Shown here piece by piece: positions 14,166 through 24,287 of a stretch of DNA of 33,842 nucleotides. The DNA comes from Oligoflexia bacterium (lineage in GTDB: Bacteria; Bdellovibrionota; UBA1018). The stretch is from positions 1-33,842 of the forward strand of contig CAITVN010000018.1 of NCBI GenBank assembly GCA_903895855.1, written 5' to 3'. Made by a program: the position numbers and the translations under genes. A model generated the notes under the pieces. That model was not told the DNA's origin, searched no databases, and worked only from the letters and a program-made list of their open reading frames with translations. Position 1 is the stretch's first letter. Each line of letters opens with the position of its first letter.

Positions 14166-16835
14166 TTAAGCAGCGGCTTGTCCGCCGCCAGAGCCTGATG
14201 AACCTGAGGCCCCACCAGCGCCAGGTCCAGTAGCGCCGCCCCCGCCTTGTCCCTCACGAAGACCGCGCGATTTCATGCGTTTTAGCTCAATCAAAGAACG
14301 ATTGAGGTCGGCTTTCAATCGGATTTCTTCTCGCTGCAACTCTTCAACTTTAGTGGTTAAACGATCATTTTCTCGTTTGGTAATCGTAATGACTTTCGTC
14401 GCGGCAGCTAGCTTCTTTTTCGCCTCTTCGCCACCAGGTGATGCCGCCGGTAGAGCGGCCTTTCTGGCGTCTGCAGAGATCTTTTCTTGAAGCTGATTAT
14501 TGACTCGCTTCAACTCGTCAATCTGTTTAAGAGCTTTATCCATTCGCATTTTGTCAGCGAGGTGGTCATTAGAACTCGCACCTTTCGCCTTCGCGCCTGC
14601 CTGGCTAGAATCTAGTTGGCCGCGCAGTTCTTCAATTTTACTTCGAAGGCTATCGGCCTCTTCACGGTGAGCGGTAGCCATTTTTTGAGCGTGATGAAGC
14701 TTTTGCTTGAGCGCCAACTCTTCGTTCGAGCTGCCTGCCGCACTTTCGCGTACCCGGTCAAGATTTGTACTGATGTGCGCAACTTGTTCTTTTAGGCGCT
14801 TCACCAAAATTTCGCGTTGCCTGACCAACTCTTCTTTACGCTTCAACTCGTCTTCATAAACCTTTTCGCGATTGTGAAATTCGAGTTCTTTTTGACGAAT
14901 CGAAACATTCATTTTTCGAGCAAAATCACCTAATCTTGCCTTTTCATTAACTAGCTCATTCATCAAGTCATCGGCCCATTTTTTCGATCGCTCGGTCTTA
15001 AAATCTTCTCTAATCTCAGTCATCTCTTTTTGAGCGCGGGTAATGACGTCGTCTAGACCGCCCTTGCCCTGCAGTTCTGAGATGATTGAATTACTCACGG
15101 CCTCAAGCGAAGGTGCGGCTTCAACCAAAACCTTTGCGACTTTCGTAATCTCGGCTTCTGTGAGTTCGGTTTCAGAAACGATTTCGTCTTTTTTGCCTGA
15201 CTCTGTCTTGCCTGAATCTTTTTTGCCTGAGTCTGTTGCAGCATCAAAAAGCGCTAGTAAATCATCGGCCTCAGTCGAAGAAGTTTCGGCACCAGCTGCC
15301 ACCGGCTCAAGTGCCTGAGCTGCTGGCTTGGCTTCAGCCCCCCCGCCGACAGGGCTGACTTCTAAGTTTTCTGCGTTTTCACTGTCTTGAGCGTCTTCGT
15401 CGTCATCTTGCTCTTCTTGTTCACCTGATGCTAACTCAGCCCCTGCCTGATTCTCAGTTTTATTGATCTTCTTTTTCTTAGCTTTTTTCTTTTTGAGCTT
15501 TGGTTTAGCGGTCTGGGTTAGACCGTCTTTTGATTCATCAGCAGACTCTTCGTCACCGTCGTCATCATCACCCTCTGATGAGTCGACAGCATTTTTCTTG
15601 AACGGCCACATTTTTTTGAACAGCCCACCCAAAAAGCCACCACCAGTGCTGCTGCCGGCCGAGCCACCACTTCCATATTCTGACTGATTGTCCTGCGGCT
15701 GACCTGAACCACCGCTCACTACTGTTCTCGTCTGATCTTGAAGTTCGCTCGAGCCACCCCGAACAACCATTTTGTCTGAACCCACCGACTGAGTGTCTAG
15801 TTCGAGTAGTCGCCGTTCAAGTTCATCGATTCTCTTCTTATAAGCGCTCTCTCGGTGAGCACTCATGGCACTTGCATCACTCAACTGACTGAGCTGCACA
15901 CTCTGACTTGATGTGCCCGAAACCACGATTTTTTCGTCATTCTGAACATCAGTCACGCCTTTAATGGTCGTTTCAGAGTGATCAACTTCGGGCACCCCGC
16001 CTTTCACCAAGGTTTGCGTGTTGTCTATCTCAGGTATGCCCCCTTTTACGGTTCGCTTCAGATCTTCGAGACCCGCCGCTCCTCTGACTGTTCTGCCTGG
16101 ATCACCAGCATAGGGCTCTGAACCCGGAATTAGCGTGTCGGTAATCGACTTCGGCAAATCTAATGGCGGAGCATCTTCTCTCAGTAGGTTTGGATAATCT
16201 AAATCACCGAGCTCGACATAGGCGTGAGCTTGTGGCGGTTCGGCAGGTTGCTCAGTAAAAAGAACCAAGTGAAACCGTTGCGGATCAGCAAGCTGCGCAG
16301 CCGGAATCTTGGCCATCGCGCCCAACAAACAGACGATTTCGACTCGCCTAATACTGGGTTGATACTTTAAAATGACCCGATGCGAATACCGCAGAGTCGA
16401 AGTGATGAGGTCTTCAAAAGGATTTCCTGGCTTGCCACTCTCAACTCGCAATCGCACATTGTCAAAGTCCCAAGTGTGCATTTCAGGTAACGTGAAAGCG
16501 ACGCCTATCGCCAGCTTCTCTGCGTCGAACCCACACTCGAGAATGAGTGGTTCAGAAAATTTTTGCGACAGTCTCGCGTCAATCTCAACTCCTGCCGCCC
16601 TTGCTCCTTCAAGCGTATTTTGAAACGCTTCAAAAACTGTAAAAATTAAACCGGCACGCAACGCAAGTTCATCAACTCCGAACGTCCGAAGGCGAGACAC
16701 AATCAAGTCAGCCACGCGGCCCGTGTGCCGAGTAGAAAAGAGTGTCGAGTAGAAAACTTGACCCTCATCACCTAAGACACCAGCGACGCCAAAACTATTC
16801 AGCGCGCGAAAGGGTTTCGTGCCAAACTCATGCAT
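14166..16835 (-). CDS. 889-residue coiled-coil protein with tandem T-V-K-G repeats
   Basis: I do not recognise the family. Residues 1-215 form a globular domain; EAFQN at 69-73 lies in a helix resembling the N-box of GHKL ATPases, but no glycine-rich ATP lid is apparent. Residues 248-306 hold five tandem repeats of about 14 residues (RTVRG, RTVKGG, TLVKGG, TTIKG, KIVVSG), with two more near 355 and 370 (KMVVRGG, RTVVSGG). A Gly/Ser stretch, a GLFKKMWPFKK basic-aromatic patch and long acidic and Lys-rich low-complexity regions follow. From about 640 to 860 it is a strong coiled coil, ending in a Gly/Ser/Ala tail. It starts within the end of the upstream gene (8-base overlap), so the pair is co-translated. 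A structural or polarity-scaffold role is only a guess. Confidence 0.85.
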   Translation of the reverse strand: MHEFGTKPFRALNSFGVAGVLGDEGQVFYSTLFSTRHTGRVADLIVSRLRTFGVDELALRAGLIFTVFEAFQNTLEGARAAGVEIDARLSQKFSEPLILECGFDAEKLAIGVAFTLPEMHTWDFDNVRLRVESGKPGNPFEDLITSTLRYSHRVILKYQPSIRRVEIVCLLGAMAKIPAAQLADPQRFHLVLFTEQPAEPPQAHAYVELGDLDYPNLLREDAPPLDLPKSITDTLIPGSEPYAGDPGRTVRGAAGLEDLKRTVKGGIPEIDNTQTLVKGGVPEVDHSETTIKGVTDVQNDEKIVVSGTSSQSVQLSQLSDASAMSAHRESAYKKRIDELERRLLELDTQSVGSDKMVVRGGSSELQDQTRTVVSGGSGQPQDNQSEYGSGGSAGSSTGGGFLGGLFKKMWPFKKNAVDSSEGDDDDGDEESADESKDGLTQTAKPKLKKKKAKKKKINKTENQAGAELASGEQEEQDDDEDAQDSENAENLEVSPVGGGAEAKPAAQALEPVAAGAETSSTEADDLLALFDAATDSGKKDSGKTESGKKDEIVSETELTEAEITKVAKVLVEAAPSLEAVSNSIISELQGKGGLDDVITRAQKEMTEIREDFKTERSKKWADDLMNELVNEKARLGDFARKMNVSIRQKELEFHNREKVYEDELKRKEELVRQREILVKRLKEQVAHISTNLDRVRESAAGSSNEELALKQKLHHAQKMATAHREEADSLRSKIEELRGQLDSSQAGAKAKGASSNDHLADKMRMDKALKQIDELKRVNNQLQEKISADARKAALPAASPGGEEAKKKLAAATKVITITKRENDRLTTKVEELQREEIRLKADLNRSLIELKRMKSRGLREGQGGGGATGPGAGGASGSSGSGGGQAAA

Positions 16836-17655
16836 CGATGATACCCCTTTCTCCGAACAGACTCACAGGCACAGAACCCGGAATCACCAAATCGGTTTTC
16901 ACTCGAAATAAACGCGACGCCATTTTCTCAGCTACTCGGCCACTCAAAGATCGAAACAAAGAGTAACCACTGATCACGCTGAATCCATCACCCAAACTTT
17001 TATCAGCGGCACGCACAACTTCGGCCGATTCATCAAAGCGGGCATGAAAGGCGGTAGATGATTTCGAATAATGCAAGAATGCTTGTTCTCTAAAATGAAT
17101 CAAATAGTTGAGATCGTTGTATCCTAAATGCAACAAAACAAAAGTTGCCCAAGCCGAAGCCAGAAATGCCCGCTCAAATCCATCAACGTCTTTTTCGCGT
17201 GATTCAGAAATCAAATTGGGGCGCAGACCACCACAAAGTTCAGCGACAAATACCGCGACGAAAAATGGCTCAATTTGAGTGTCTTCAGCCCATAGCGGCC
17301 CAATCATCTGCAAGACAGCATCAGAGAGTTCATACGGGGCAGGCGGCATTTCACCTTGCTCAAAAACACGCTCGGCCATTTCTAATAAAGCACGCACTCG
17401 GCGCCCAGAAAGTGAAAATGGCACGAGAGAATCAACAAACGGGGGCACAAAAAAAGTTTCGTAGGTTTGATAGCGTTTGATTTCTTCTTCGGTGAAAAAA
17501 TCGAGCGGTCTTTTCACTGAGATAAATTTTTTATTGAGCTTCATGAAAACATAGACAGGAGTCAGCATCACCTGAAACGGCTTGATGGCCGAGACAGGGC
17601 ATCCTCTTAAACTGTCTGATGCCTCAATTGGCAATTTTTTATCTCGTAACTCCAC
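16828..17655 (-). CDS. Conserved-looking 275-residue protein of unknown function
   Basis: GTG at 17655 is taken as start because AGGA lies 7 bases upstream. The protein is soluble, without signal peptide or membrane segments. The N-terminal 60 residues look like a small beta domain (VYVFMKLNKKFISVKRPLDF) leading into FTEEEIKRYQTYETFFVPPF. The rest is helical, with a long middle helix set (FLASAWATFVLLHLGYNDL) that has the general look of an HD-type helical bundle but lacks clear HD metal ligands. It is coupled to the coiled-coil gene by an 8-base overlap, so the two products probably work together. Confidence 0.75.
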   Translation of the reverse strand: MELRDKKLPIEASDSLRGCPVSAIKPFQVMLTPVYVFMKLNKKFISVKRPLDFFTEEEIKRYQTYETFFVPPFVDSLVPFSLSGRRVRALLEMAERVFEQGEMPPAPYELSDAVLQMIGPLWAEDTQIEPFFVAVFVAELCGGLRPNLISESREKDVDGFERAFLASAWATFVLLHLGYNDLNYLIHFREQAFLHYSKSSTAFHARFDESAEVVRAADKSLGDGFSVISGYSLFRSLSGRVAEKMASRLFRVKTDLVIPGSVPVSLFGERGIIDA

Positions 17656-17826
17656 GTAAATTCCTCTCGAATTACCCAGAGGCGCACGAAAAACAAACGC
17701 ACTCTGACATATTCTTTTCGGCTATTACATTGAGATTAATGAATAAATTGGGTGACGCTGGTCATAAAAGCGACACTTGAGAACAAGCACTAGTAAGAGT
17801 CATGGACTCCAGAAATTCAAAGGCCG

Positions 17827-18804
17827 TCAAGAACCGACCGGAAAATGGCAACTGAAGCCGTGTCCGTTTTGACTTTTCGCATCGGGATACTCTTTTTGGC
17901 AGATTTCTTTGGCCGACGGGCACCTGGGATGAAAATAACAGCCTGTCGGAGGCGAAATGGGCGACGGTACGTCACCTCTCAAAATGATTCTTTCTTTTTT
18001 CATTTCGGGATCAGGAATCGGAATAGCCGACAACAACGCTTTGGTATAGGGGTGCTGTGGGTTGGCATAGAGTTCTTCAGCTTTTGCCATTTCGACGATT
18101 TTACCCAGATACATGACCGCTACGCGATTTGAAATGTGTTCAACGACCTTCAAGTCATGGGCGATAAAAAGATAGGTGAGCTTTAGCTCTTTTTGCAAAT
18201 CTTGCATCAAGTTGATGATTTGAGCCTGAATCGAAACATCGAGCGCAGAAACGGGTTCATCACAAACGATGAACTCGGGGTTCACAGCCAAAGCCCGTGC
18301 AATACAAACGCGCTGACGTTGACCACCAGAAAATTCATGCGGAAACCTTGAAATCGACTCTCGGCGAAGACCACAAAGATCGAGAAGTTCAAAAATGCGC
18401 TTTCGACTTTCAGCTTTGGTGCGAAACATTTTATGAATTTCAAGAGGCTCGCCAACAATTTCTTCAATCGTCATGCGCGGATTCAGCGATGCATACGGAT
18501 CTTGAAAAATAATCTGCATGTTACGTCGAAGTTTGCGCAACTCTTTGGCGCCCAGTTGAGTGATGTCTTTGCCCTTAAATAAAATCTGACCTGAACTCGG
18601 CTCAATTAGCCTCAGTAAACAGCGCCCCAGCGTCGACTTACCACAGCCTGACTCACCCACTAGTCCGAGAGTTTCGCCTCTGATGATGTCGAAAGACACG
18701 TCGGATACGGCTTTAACTGCAGCAACTTCTTTTGCGAACAGGCCACCTTTAATCGGAAACCTCTTCACCACGTTCTTCACTGAAAGCAAAATTTCTGAGC
18801 TCAT
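17827..18804 (-). CDS. dppF: Peptide ABC transporter ATP-binding protein (DppF/OppF family)
   Basis: The protein has 325 residues. ATG 18804 overlaps the stop of the upstream DppD-like gene (ATGA), which fixes the start. All ATPase motifs are visible: Walker [11 protein letters not shown]-loop [15 protein letters not shown], signature [16 protein letters not shown], Walker [13 protein letters not shown] and the switch His in LFIAHDL. The C-terminal oligopeptide-transporter extension has the Cys-containing pattern [14 protein letters not shown] and GFSCHFP, which binds an iron-sulphur cluster in some family members. It powers peptide or nickel-type import together with DppD. No permease genes are present in this cluster. 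Confidence 0.92.
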   Translation of the reverse strand: MSSEILLSVKNVVKRFPIKGGLFAKEVAAVKAVSDVSFDIIRGETLGLVGESGCGKSTLGRCLLRLIEPSSGQILFKGKDITQLGAKELRKLRRNMQIIFQDPYASLNPRMTIEEIVGEPLEIHKMFRTKAESRKRIFELLDLCGLRRESISRFPHEFSGGQRQRVCIARALAVNPEFIVCDEPVSALDVSIQAQIINLMQDLQKELKLTYLFIAHDLKVVEHISNRVAVMYLGKIVEMAKAEELYANPQHPYTKALLSAIPIPDPEMKKERIILRGDVPSPISPPTGCYFHPRCPSAKEICQKEYPDAKSQNGHGFSCHFPVGS

Positions 18805-19817
18805 GCGAAATTTCCACCCTTGATACAACGATGAAAATGATGGGCCGAGTTAGCCATCTCTACCAGCTGCGGCTCTGCGCCCTTGCAGGCCTCTTCAATA
18901 AATTGACAACGGTCTTGAAAGCGACACCCTTGGGGCAAGTTCAGCAAATTGGGCACAATTCCTGGAATGGTTTCTAATCGAGTCCTCACCACGGCCTCGG
19001 TTCTTCCGGTAGGCATCGTGGGTATGCTTCTCAGCAACCCTCGAGTATAAGGATGGGCAGTCCTTTTGAAAATTTCACGGGCGGTGCCATATTCGACCGC
19101 TTTACCGGCATACATTACCATCACGTCGTCAGCCATTTCAGCCACCACACCCAAATCATGAGTGATCAAGATGACCGCCATTCCAACTTTTTGCTGCAAA
19201 TCTCTGAGCAAGTCTAGAATCTGCGCTTGAATGGTCACATCGAGAGCGGTGGTCGGCTCGTCGGCAATCAAAATCTGTGGGCTTAGCGACAAAGCCATCG
19301 CGATCATCACTCGTTGGCGCATACCGCCCGAAAGCTGATGCGGATAATCTCTCACTCTTTTTTCTGGAGCAGGTATACCGACCAGTTTAAGCATATCAAC
19401 GGTCTTAATTTTCAAATCAGACGGTGACAGATCTTCGTGAAGCTCTATCGCTTCAGCCAACTGATCACCAATCGTAAAAACTGGGTTAAGCGACGTCATG
19501 GGCTCTTGAAAAATCATCGAGATCTCTTTGCCTCGAATTTTTCGCATTTCATCGATGGTCAGCTTCGAAAGATCGTTGCCACGGTAGAGAATTTTTCCAC
19601 CGACAATTCTTCCAGGCGGGTTCGGAATCAACTTCATGATGGCAAGACTGGTGACGCTTTTTCCGCAACCTGATTCACCGACAATTCCTAGGGTCTTACC
19701 TTTTTCAATCTTGAAGCTCACGCCATCAACTGCACGCACTTCGCCTTCTTCAGTAAAAAACGAGACCCTAAGATCCTGAACATCAAGAATCGGAGATAAT
19801 GACTGACTTTCGCTCAT
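18801..19817 (-). CDS. dppD: Peptide ABC transporter ATP-binding protein (DppD/OppD family)
   Basis: The protein has 338 residues. Walker [11 protein letters not shown]-loop [15 protein letters not shown], signature [16 protein letters not shown], Walker [12 protein letters not shown] and switch [13 protein letters not shown] are complete. The C-terminal OppD/DppD extension contains GCRFQDRC, the conserved Cys pattern. It starts 12 bases after the stop of the solute-binding lipoprotein gene and overlaps dppF by ATGA, so the three form one operon. It hydrolyses ATP as half of the heteromeric importer motor. Confidence 0.92.
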   Translation of the reverse strand: MSESQSLSPILDVQDLRVSFFTEEGEVRAVDGVSFKIEKGKTLGIVGESGCGKSVTSLAIMKLIPNPPGRIVGGKILYRGNDLSKLTIDEMRKIRGKEISMIFQEPMTSLNPVFTIGDQLAEAIELHEDLSPSDLKIKTVDMLKLVGIPAPEKRVRDYPHQLSGGMRQRVMIAMALSLSPQILIADEPTTALDVTIQAQILDLLRDLQQKVGMAVILITHDLGVVAEMADDVMVMYAGKAVEYGTAREIFKRTAHPYTRGLLRSIPTMPTGRTEAVVRTRLETIPGIVPNLLNLPQGCRFQDRCQFIEEACKGAEPQLVEMANSAHHFHRCIKGGNFA

Positions 19818-19829
19818 CGTTCCCTAGCC

Positions 19830-21536
19830 TTAGCGAGTTTGTGGGCCTAATTCAAGAGCTCTCAAGCCCGTGTGAGAAAAAGATTGATAGCCCGCCCCCC
19901 TAATGGCCGTTCGCACTAAACCATACTCAACTGGGTGATAAATCGGCACCAGCGGGCAATCAGAATTTAAAATTTCCTGAAGTTGACCCACTACCGAGGC
20001 AACTGGAGGCGCATTTTTTACCTGATTGTCTCTTTGAAGCTTCTCAATCAAGAGATCGTAAAGGGGATTGGCATACTTGCCGGCATTGCCCTCGAGCGGT
20101 TTTGTCCCACTGCCTAGAAATTCAAACAGCCGAGCTGGGTGCGGATACTCAGCACGCCAAGATAGGTGAAAAAGATCGCCTTCTCCTTTGTCGATTTCAG
20201 ACAAATAATCAACCCGATCGACCTCTTTAATCTTCACTCCAATGCCCACCACTTTAAGCTGAGCTTGAACTGCCTGGGCCCATTTTTTTGAGGCATCATC
20301 AGAGGGAGATAAATAAATCAGATCGGGCAGGGTGCCATTTTCATCGACCAATTTTTGAATAAACGCCTGTGATTTCGCAACATCGGTCTTTCGGCCCAAA
20401 GTCTTATGATCAAAATCGAGCATGCTCGTCGGTCCCACGAGAGAGTCAGCTACTTGAAATCGATTTTCGAAAAACCGATTTACGAGTTGACTCGCATCAA
20501 TGGCATCGCAGACCGCCCGTCGTAAGCCGGGCACCTTCTGAAACGAGGCAGCCCCCCACCGAATGACTTCGAAAACTGTTTCACTCCTTGCCCCAGAAAT
20601 CACCTGCAGGCCCTCGGTTTGAAGTAGCGGAGTCAACTCTTTCGTTGCGGTCAATAATTCACTCACCCTCTCTACAGGCACTTGAATCCAATCTATCTTT
20701 TTCTCGCGAATCTTAACCAAGAGAGAATTCCAATCGCTTTCGGTCGAAACTGAAATTTTATCGGGCTTATTCGGCCCCAAACGCTCTCTGAAAGTTGGGT
20801 TTTTTTCCCACACGATTTGACCGAGCGGTTGAAACACTTTTAATCGGTAAGGCCCTGTTCCTATCGGGTGATGAGTGAATTCGTTTCCATAAAATTCAAC
20901 CACCTCTTTTGGCACAATCACTGTCCAAGGTGCAGCAAACCACCAAAGGTACTCGTTACTTTCTCGTTTAAATCGAAACTGAACGGTGAATCGATCAACG
21001 GCTTTTACCCAACTGACACCACTTTCATCGTCGACCACTAGCCGCAAAGAAAAAGCAAAAGGTGACTTAGTCTTTTCGCTGAGTAAGCGATTAAAACTGA
21101 ATACCACATCATCGGCTGTTAACTCTCGGCCTCGACCTTGAGTTGCAGAAAATGCGGGGTCGTCGTGAAACACGATTCCGGGCTTCAAACGAAAGGTATA
21201 AACTTTTCTATCGGCTGAAACCTCGGGCATCGAGTCGACCAAATTCGGCCCCAACCCTTTTTTTTCGTCAGCATTGAATGCGAGAAGCGAATCGTAAACT
21301 AGACCCAGCTGCTCTTGAACCCGAAAACTGCTCACTTGATGGGGGTCTAGTGAAAAAACAGATTCAGTGATCTGCATTCTAATTTCAGTTGCCGAAACAG
21401 GTACTTCTTTTTTGGTACAAGAAAAGCCACCCACCAATAGCAAACACGCAAAAACCGTAATCCCCTCAATTTTTTGTTTTAACTTCAAACCTTCGGGGTG
21501 GATTCCCGCTCTAATGACACTTTTCGCTCTTTCCAT
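19830..21536 (-). CDS. Peptide-type ABC transporter solute-binding lipoprotein (SBP_bac_5 family)
   Basis: The protein has about 568 residues from ATG 21536. A basic region and hydrophobic core (GITVFACLLLVGGFSC) end in a lipobox with Cys40, so it is membrane-anchored. Family 5 binding-protein features follow: SVFSLDPHQ, the segment RKVYTFRLKPGIVFHDDPAF, LTADDVVFSFNRLL, HHPIGTGPYRL and a late PHPARLFEFLGSG segment. Start alternatives are GTG 21575 and TTG 21488; the last overlaps the stop of the upstream gene as TTGA and gives the most compact signal peptide. It presents peptides or similar ligands to the DppD/DppF importer, whose permeases are missing here. Confidence 0.87.
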   Translation of the reverse strand: MERAKSVIRAGIHPEGLKLKQKIEGITVFACLLLVGGFSCTKKEVPVSATEIRMQITESVFSLDPHQVSSFRVQEQLGLVYDSLLAFNADEKKGLGPNLVDSMPEVSADRKVYTFRLKPGIVFHDDPAFSATQGRGRELTADDVVFSFNRLLSEKTKSPFAFSLRLVVDDESGVSWVKAVDRFTVQFRFKRESNEYLWWFAAPWTVIVPKEVVEFYGNEFTHHPIGTGPYRLKVFQPLGQIVWEKNPTFRERLGPNKPDKISVSTESDWNSLLVKIREKKIDWIQVPVERVSELLTATKELTPLLQTEGLQVISGARSETVFEVIRWGAASFQKVPGLRRAVCDAIDASQLVNRFFENRFQVADSLVGPTSMLDFDHKTLGRKTDVAKSQAFIQKLVDENGTLPDLIYLSPSDDASKKWAQAVQAQLKVVGIGVKIKEVDRVDYLSEIDKGEGDLFHLSWRAEYPHPARLFEFLGSGTKPLEGNAGKYANPLYDLLIEKLQRDNQVKNAPPVASVVGQLQEILNSDCPLVPIYHPVEYGLVRTAIRGAGYQSFSHTGLRALELGPQTR

Positions 21537-22264
21537 TTTAACTTCACACGACCCTTTTTTGATATAGCTTCCCACTTTTGCGGTTCTAAAGTTTTTTCAG
21601 TTGGATCATCAAAATGAAATTCAACTTCAGTTTTTTCACTGGTCAACTTCAAAACCTTTGGAAAGTAACCTGTCTTCAGCTTCTCGACGCTAAACTGAAA
21701 AAGATCGCCATTCTCGTCTTGAACAATGATCACTTTTTCGGCTTCATCCGAGAGGCTTTCGCCTTGTCTTACCACATATTTTTTTGACTTCGGACACGGA
21801 ATTTCGCCGAGAAAAATTTGAGCGGCCCAACGAAGTGGAATACCAGACCAGTTTTCGTTTCCTTGCTCTTTGAATCCCTCTTGCCCTTTTTTCTTTCGAA
21901 CTTGCGAAATGAGGTATTGGTTGTCTCTGATTTCAACTTTAACTTCAGTGCCTCCGAGCGGATTTAGCACTTCGAGCGTCAACTCATGAGTCGCCCCATT
22001 CATTCCACGTTTGGTGGCAATGATACCTTGAAACTGCCCCGACACTTCAGGTGACTCGGCTTTCAACCATGCGGTGCCACCCACGTTCTGATTCTTTGCC
22101 CCAATTCGGCAAACTTGTTCAACTAAGTCACGCAATTCCTTTTGGGGCAAGAGTGGCATTTTTTGACCTGTCACTGGGGCGTGAGAACACGACTGCAAGA
22201 GAGATACGCCAAGTGTTGAAGCCGCAAATAGGCCATAACTGATCAGTTTCGAAATACGAATCAT
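21485..22264 (-). CDS. Lipoprotein with LolB/LolA-like beta fold (tentative)
   Basis: The protein has 259 residues. A lipobox SLLQSC (Cys26) follows the signal peptide. The mature part is beta-rich, with the order GGTAWLKAESPEVSGQFQG, then HELTLEVLNPLGGTEVKVEI, YLISQV and LRWAAQIFLGEIPCP. This resembles the half-barrel of LolB-type lipoproteins that bind lipid groups. The C-terminus is Lys/Glu-rich. Its 3' end overlaps the start region of the ABC binding-protein gene, so they are expressed together. A role in lipoprotein or lipid handling is inferred from fold appearance only. Confidence 0.6.
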   Translation of the reverse strand: MIRISKLISYGLFAASTLGVSLLQSCSHAPVTGQKMPLLPQKELRDLVEQVCRIGAKNQNVGGTAWLKAESPEVSGQFQGIIATKRGMNGATHELTLEVLNPLGGTEVKVEIRDNQYLISQVRKKKGQEGFKEQGNENWSGIPLRWAAQIFLGEIPCPKSKKYVVRQGESLSDEAEKVIIVQDENGDLFQFSVEKLKTGYFPKVLKLTSEKTEVEFHFDDPTEKTLEPQKWEAISKKGRVKLKWKERKVSLERESTPKV

Positions 22265-22355
22265 GACGCCAGTCTAGGTGCAGACGAAACTAAAATCCAG
22301 CTTAACCTATCTTCGCTAGCAACCCATGCGCGGGCACTTGAGCTAAACGAAGGGC

Positions 22356-24287
22356 TTATTCAGACTTATTCGAAGCAGGCGAGCGGCCTGCTTGTGACAC
22401 GGGGGTGGCACGCATAGCAGTTCGGTCAACCAGCTCTTTTTGCACAGTATCGCGTTTAGCCGTCAGGCCATCTTTTGCGCCATCTGAGTCAGCCATTTGC
22501 AATGCCTTTGAATACGTTTCGAGGGCCTTTTCTCTCATGTTGAGCCTCGAGTAAGTATCACCCAGGTGTTCAAGAATAGTGGGTTCATTGGGTCTTGAGT
22601 GAACTGCTTTTTCAAGTACGATCACCGCCTCTTCGTATTTTCCGCGAGAAAAGAGGTGCCACCCCAAGCTATCTTGAACAAATGGGCTGTCAGGCTTCAA
22701 TTCAACAGCGCGACGAATGAGTTTTTCGGCCTGATTCATGTTCTTACCTTGAACAGTCCAGGTATAACCAATGTAATTGAGGGCCTCAACATGGTCGGGA
22801 TTTCTTTTCAAAATTTCTTCCATCTGCTCGACTCCTCGATCGGGTTGCCCCTGACGATCGTAGAGCGATCCTAGGTAGTAGCGAATTTTTTCGTCGTCTG
22901 GAAACTGCCCTACCGCTTTCTCTAGAATGGTCACGGCACTTCCATAATTCTTTGAGTCTTCTTCGAAACTAGCCTGCAGCAGGTAAAACCCTGAAACCCG
23001 AGGAGCCCTTTCAATCGCAGCCTTTAGCGACTGTTTTGCCAAGTCATCGCGTTTTGACTTCTTGTAAAGGTAAGCGACGTGAATCGAGGCTTCTCCGAAA
23101 AGCTTTGAGGTGGGAGCAATTTTTTTCAAAACTGTGATCGCCTCTTCTTCTTGATTAGTCTCTTCGTACAGGCTGCCCAAGTAGTAGTTGATTCGATCTG
23201 ACTCTGGGGCTTTTTCTAAGATTTTCTTAAAGATGGTGATCGCCTTCTGGTGATTCTTAAGCTCCATATAGACCAAGCCCAGTTTGACTTGAGAATTCAC
23301 ATCTGCCGGATCTGACAGTTCAACGGCCTCTAAATACGGAACCGCCTCTTTGTATTTCTCTTCGCGCAGGTAAATGGTCGCAATTCGATTAGCCGCTGAA
23401 AGGTCTTGGGTCATCTGATAGAGTTGTTCATAGGTCTTTAGCGCCAGATCGTTCTTGGCCATCTCTTCATAAATGAACCCCATCGTAAACATCGCCTGGG
23501 TGAAGTGCGAGCGAAGCTCGATCGCCTTCTTAAGAGCACCTAACGCCTCTTCTCGCTTTTCAGATTTGTGATACACCCGACCTAAGTAATACCAGCCGGC
23601 GGCCGACTCAGGGTTCTTGGTCAGAAAGTCACGAAGCTGCTCAACCGCATCGCCCATGCGATTGCTCTCGAGTTGAACTTGGGCCCGAAATACAGCGGCC
23701 TCTTCGTTTATCGGATCATAACTCAATATCGTGTTGTACTCTGCTAAGGCCGAGACATTTTCTCGAGTAACCGAATAGATTCCGGCCAAAATCAGCCGAG
23801 CGTCGGTGTATTTTGAATCGACTGCAAGAGCTGCCCTGCAGCTCTCAGTGGCCTCAGACACCATTCCTGACTTCAAGTATTCTGATGCTAAGCGAGAGTG
23901 AATCAGCGCCGACTTCGAGTCAAAAATCAGCGTGAGTCGGTATTCTTCAATCGCCTTTTCAGAATTTCCTTCAGCCGAATAAGCTTGGGCGAGTGAAAAA
24001 TGATAAGCCGCAGTCGCTTCACCGTTACGCTTTGCCTGATCAGTCGTTCGCTTTGCCTGATCATCGGTGCTCGTCGGCTTGTTGACCGACTCTACTGTGC
24101 TCGCTGTTAAACTTGCAGGCGCAGTCTGAGTGGGAACTTGATCGCCCGTTTGATTTTGAATTTGACCTTGGTTTTGGTTTTCAGATTTTCGAGTTTCTAG
24201 TTGCGCGCATCCCGACACGCCAAGAAAAACGAAAACGAGAATTGCAGTCACCGCGATTTTGAAACCTTCAACACTTTTTCTCTGCAT
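22356..24287 (-). CDS. TPR-repeat lipoprotein
   Basis: The protein has 643 residues from ATG 24287; GGAG about 12 bases upstream supports this start. The lipobox VSGC (Cys27) makes it a lipoprotein. A Gln/Asn/Thr-rich linker is followed by some fourteen or fifteen tetratricopeptide repeats (about residues 85-600) that run nearly without break, such as AAGWYYLGRVYHKSEKREEA and FVQDSLGWHLFSRGKYEEA. TPR superhelices scaffold protein complexes, here on the periplasmic side of a membrane. Similar long TPR lipoproteins are common in deltaproteobacteria and Bdellovibrio, often of unknown role. It lies 91 bases upstream of the LolB-like lipoprotein gene on the same strand. Confidence 0.85.
   Translation of the reverse strand: MQRKSVEGFKIAVTAILVFVFLGVSGCAQLETRKSENQNQGQIQNQTGDQVPTQTAPASLTASTVESVNKPTSTDDQAKRTTDQAKRNGEATAAYHFSLAQAYSAEGNSEKAIEEYRLTLIFDSKSALIHSRLASEYLKSGMVSEATESCRAALAVDSKYTDARLILAGIYSVTRENVSALAEYNTILSYDPINEEAAVFRAQVQLESNRMGDAVEQLRDFLTKNPESAAGWYYLGRVYHKSEKREEALGALKKAIELRSHFTQAMFTMGFIYEEMAKNDLALKTYEQLYQMTQDLSAANRIATIYLREEKYKEAVPYLEAVELSDPADVNSQVKLGLVYMELKNHQKAITIFKKILEKAPESDRINYYLGSLYEETNQEEEAITVLKKIAPTSKLFGEASIHVAYLYKKSKRDDLAKQSLKAAIERAPRVSGFYLLQASFEEDSKNYGSAVTILEKAVGQFPDDEKIRYYLGSLYDRQGQPDRGVEQMEEILKRNPDHVEALNYIGYTWTVQGKNMNQAEKLIRRAVELKPDSPFVQDSLGWHLFSRGKYEEAVIVLEKAVHSRPNEPTILEHLGDTYSRLNMREKALETYSKALQMADSDGAKDGLTAKRDTVQKELVDRTAMRATPVSQAGRSPASNKSE

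Noticed and set aside
15463-15687. Plus-strand frames opposite the 889-residue gene
   Set aside because: They mirror low-complexity Ser/Glu/Lys coding sequence; the minus-strand gene is continuous with coiled-coil structure.
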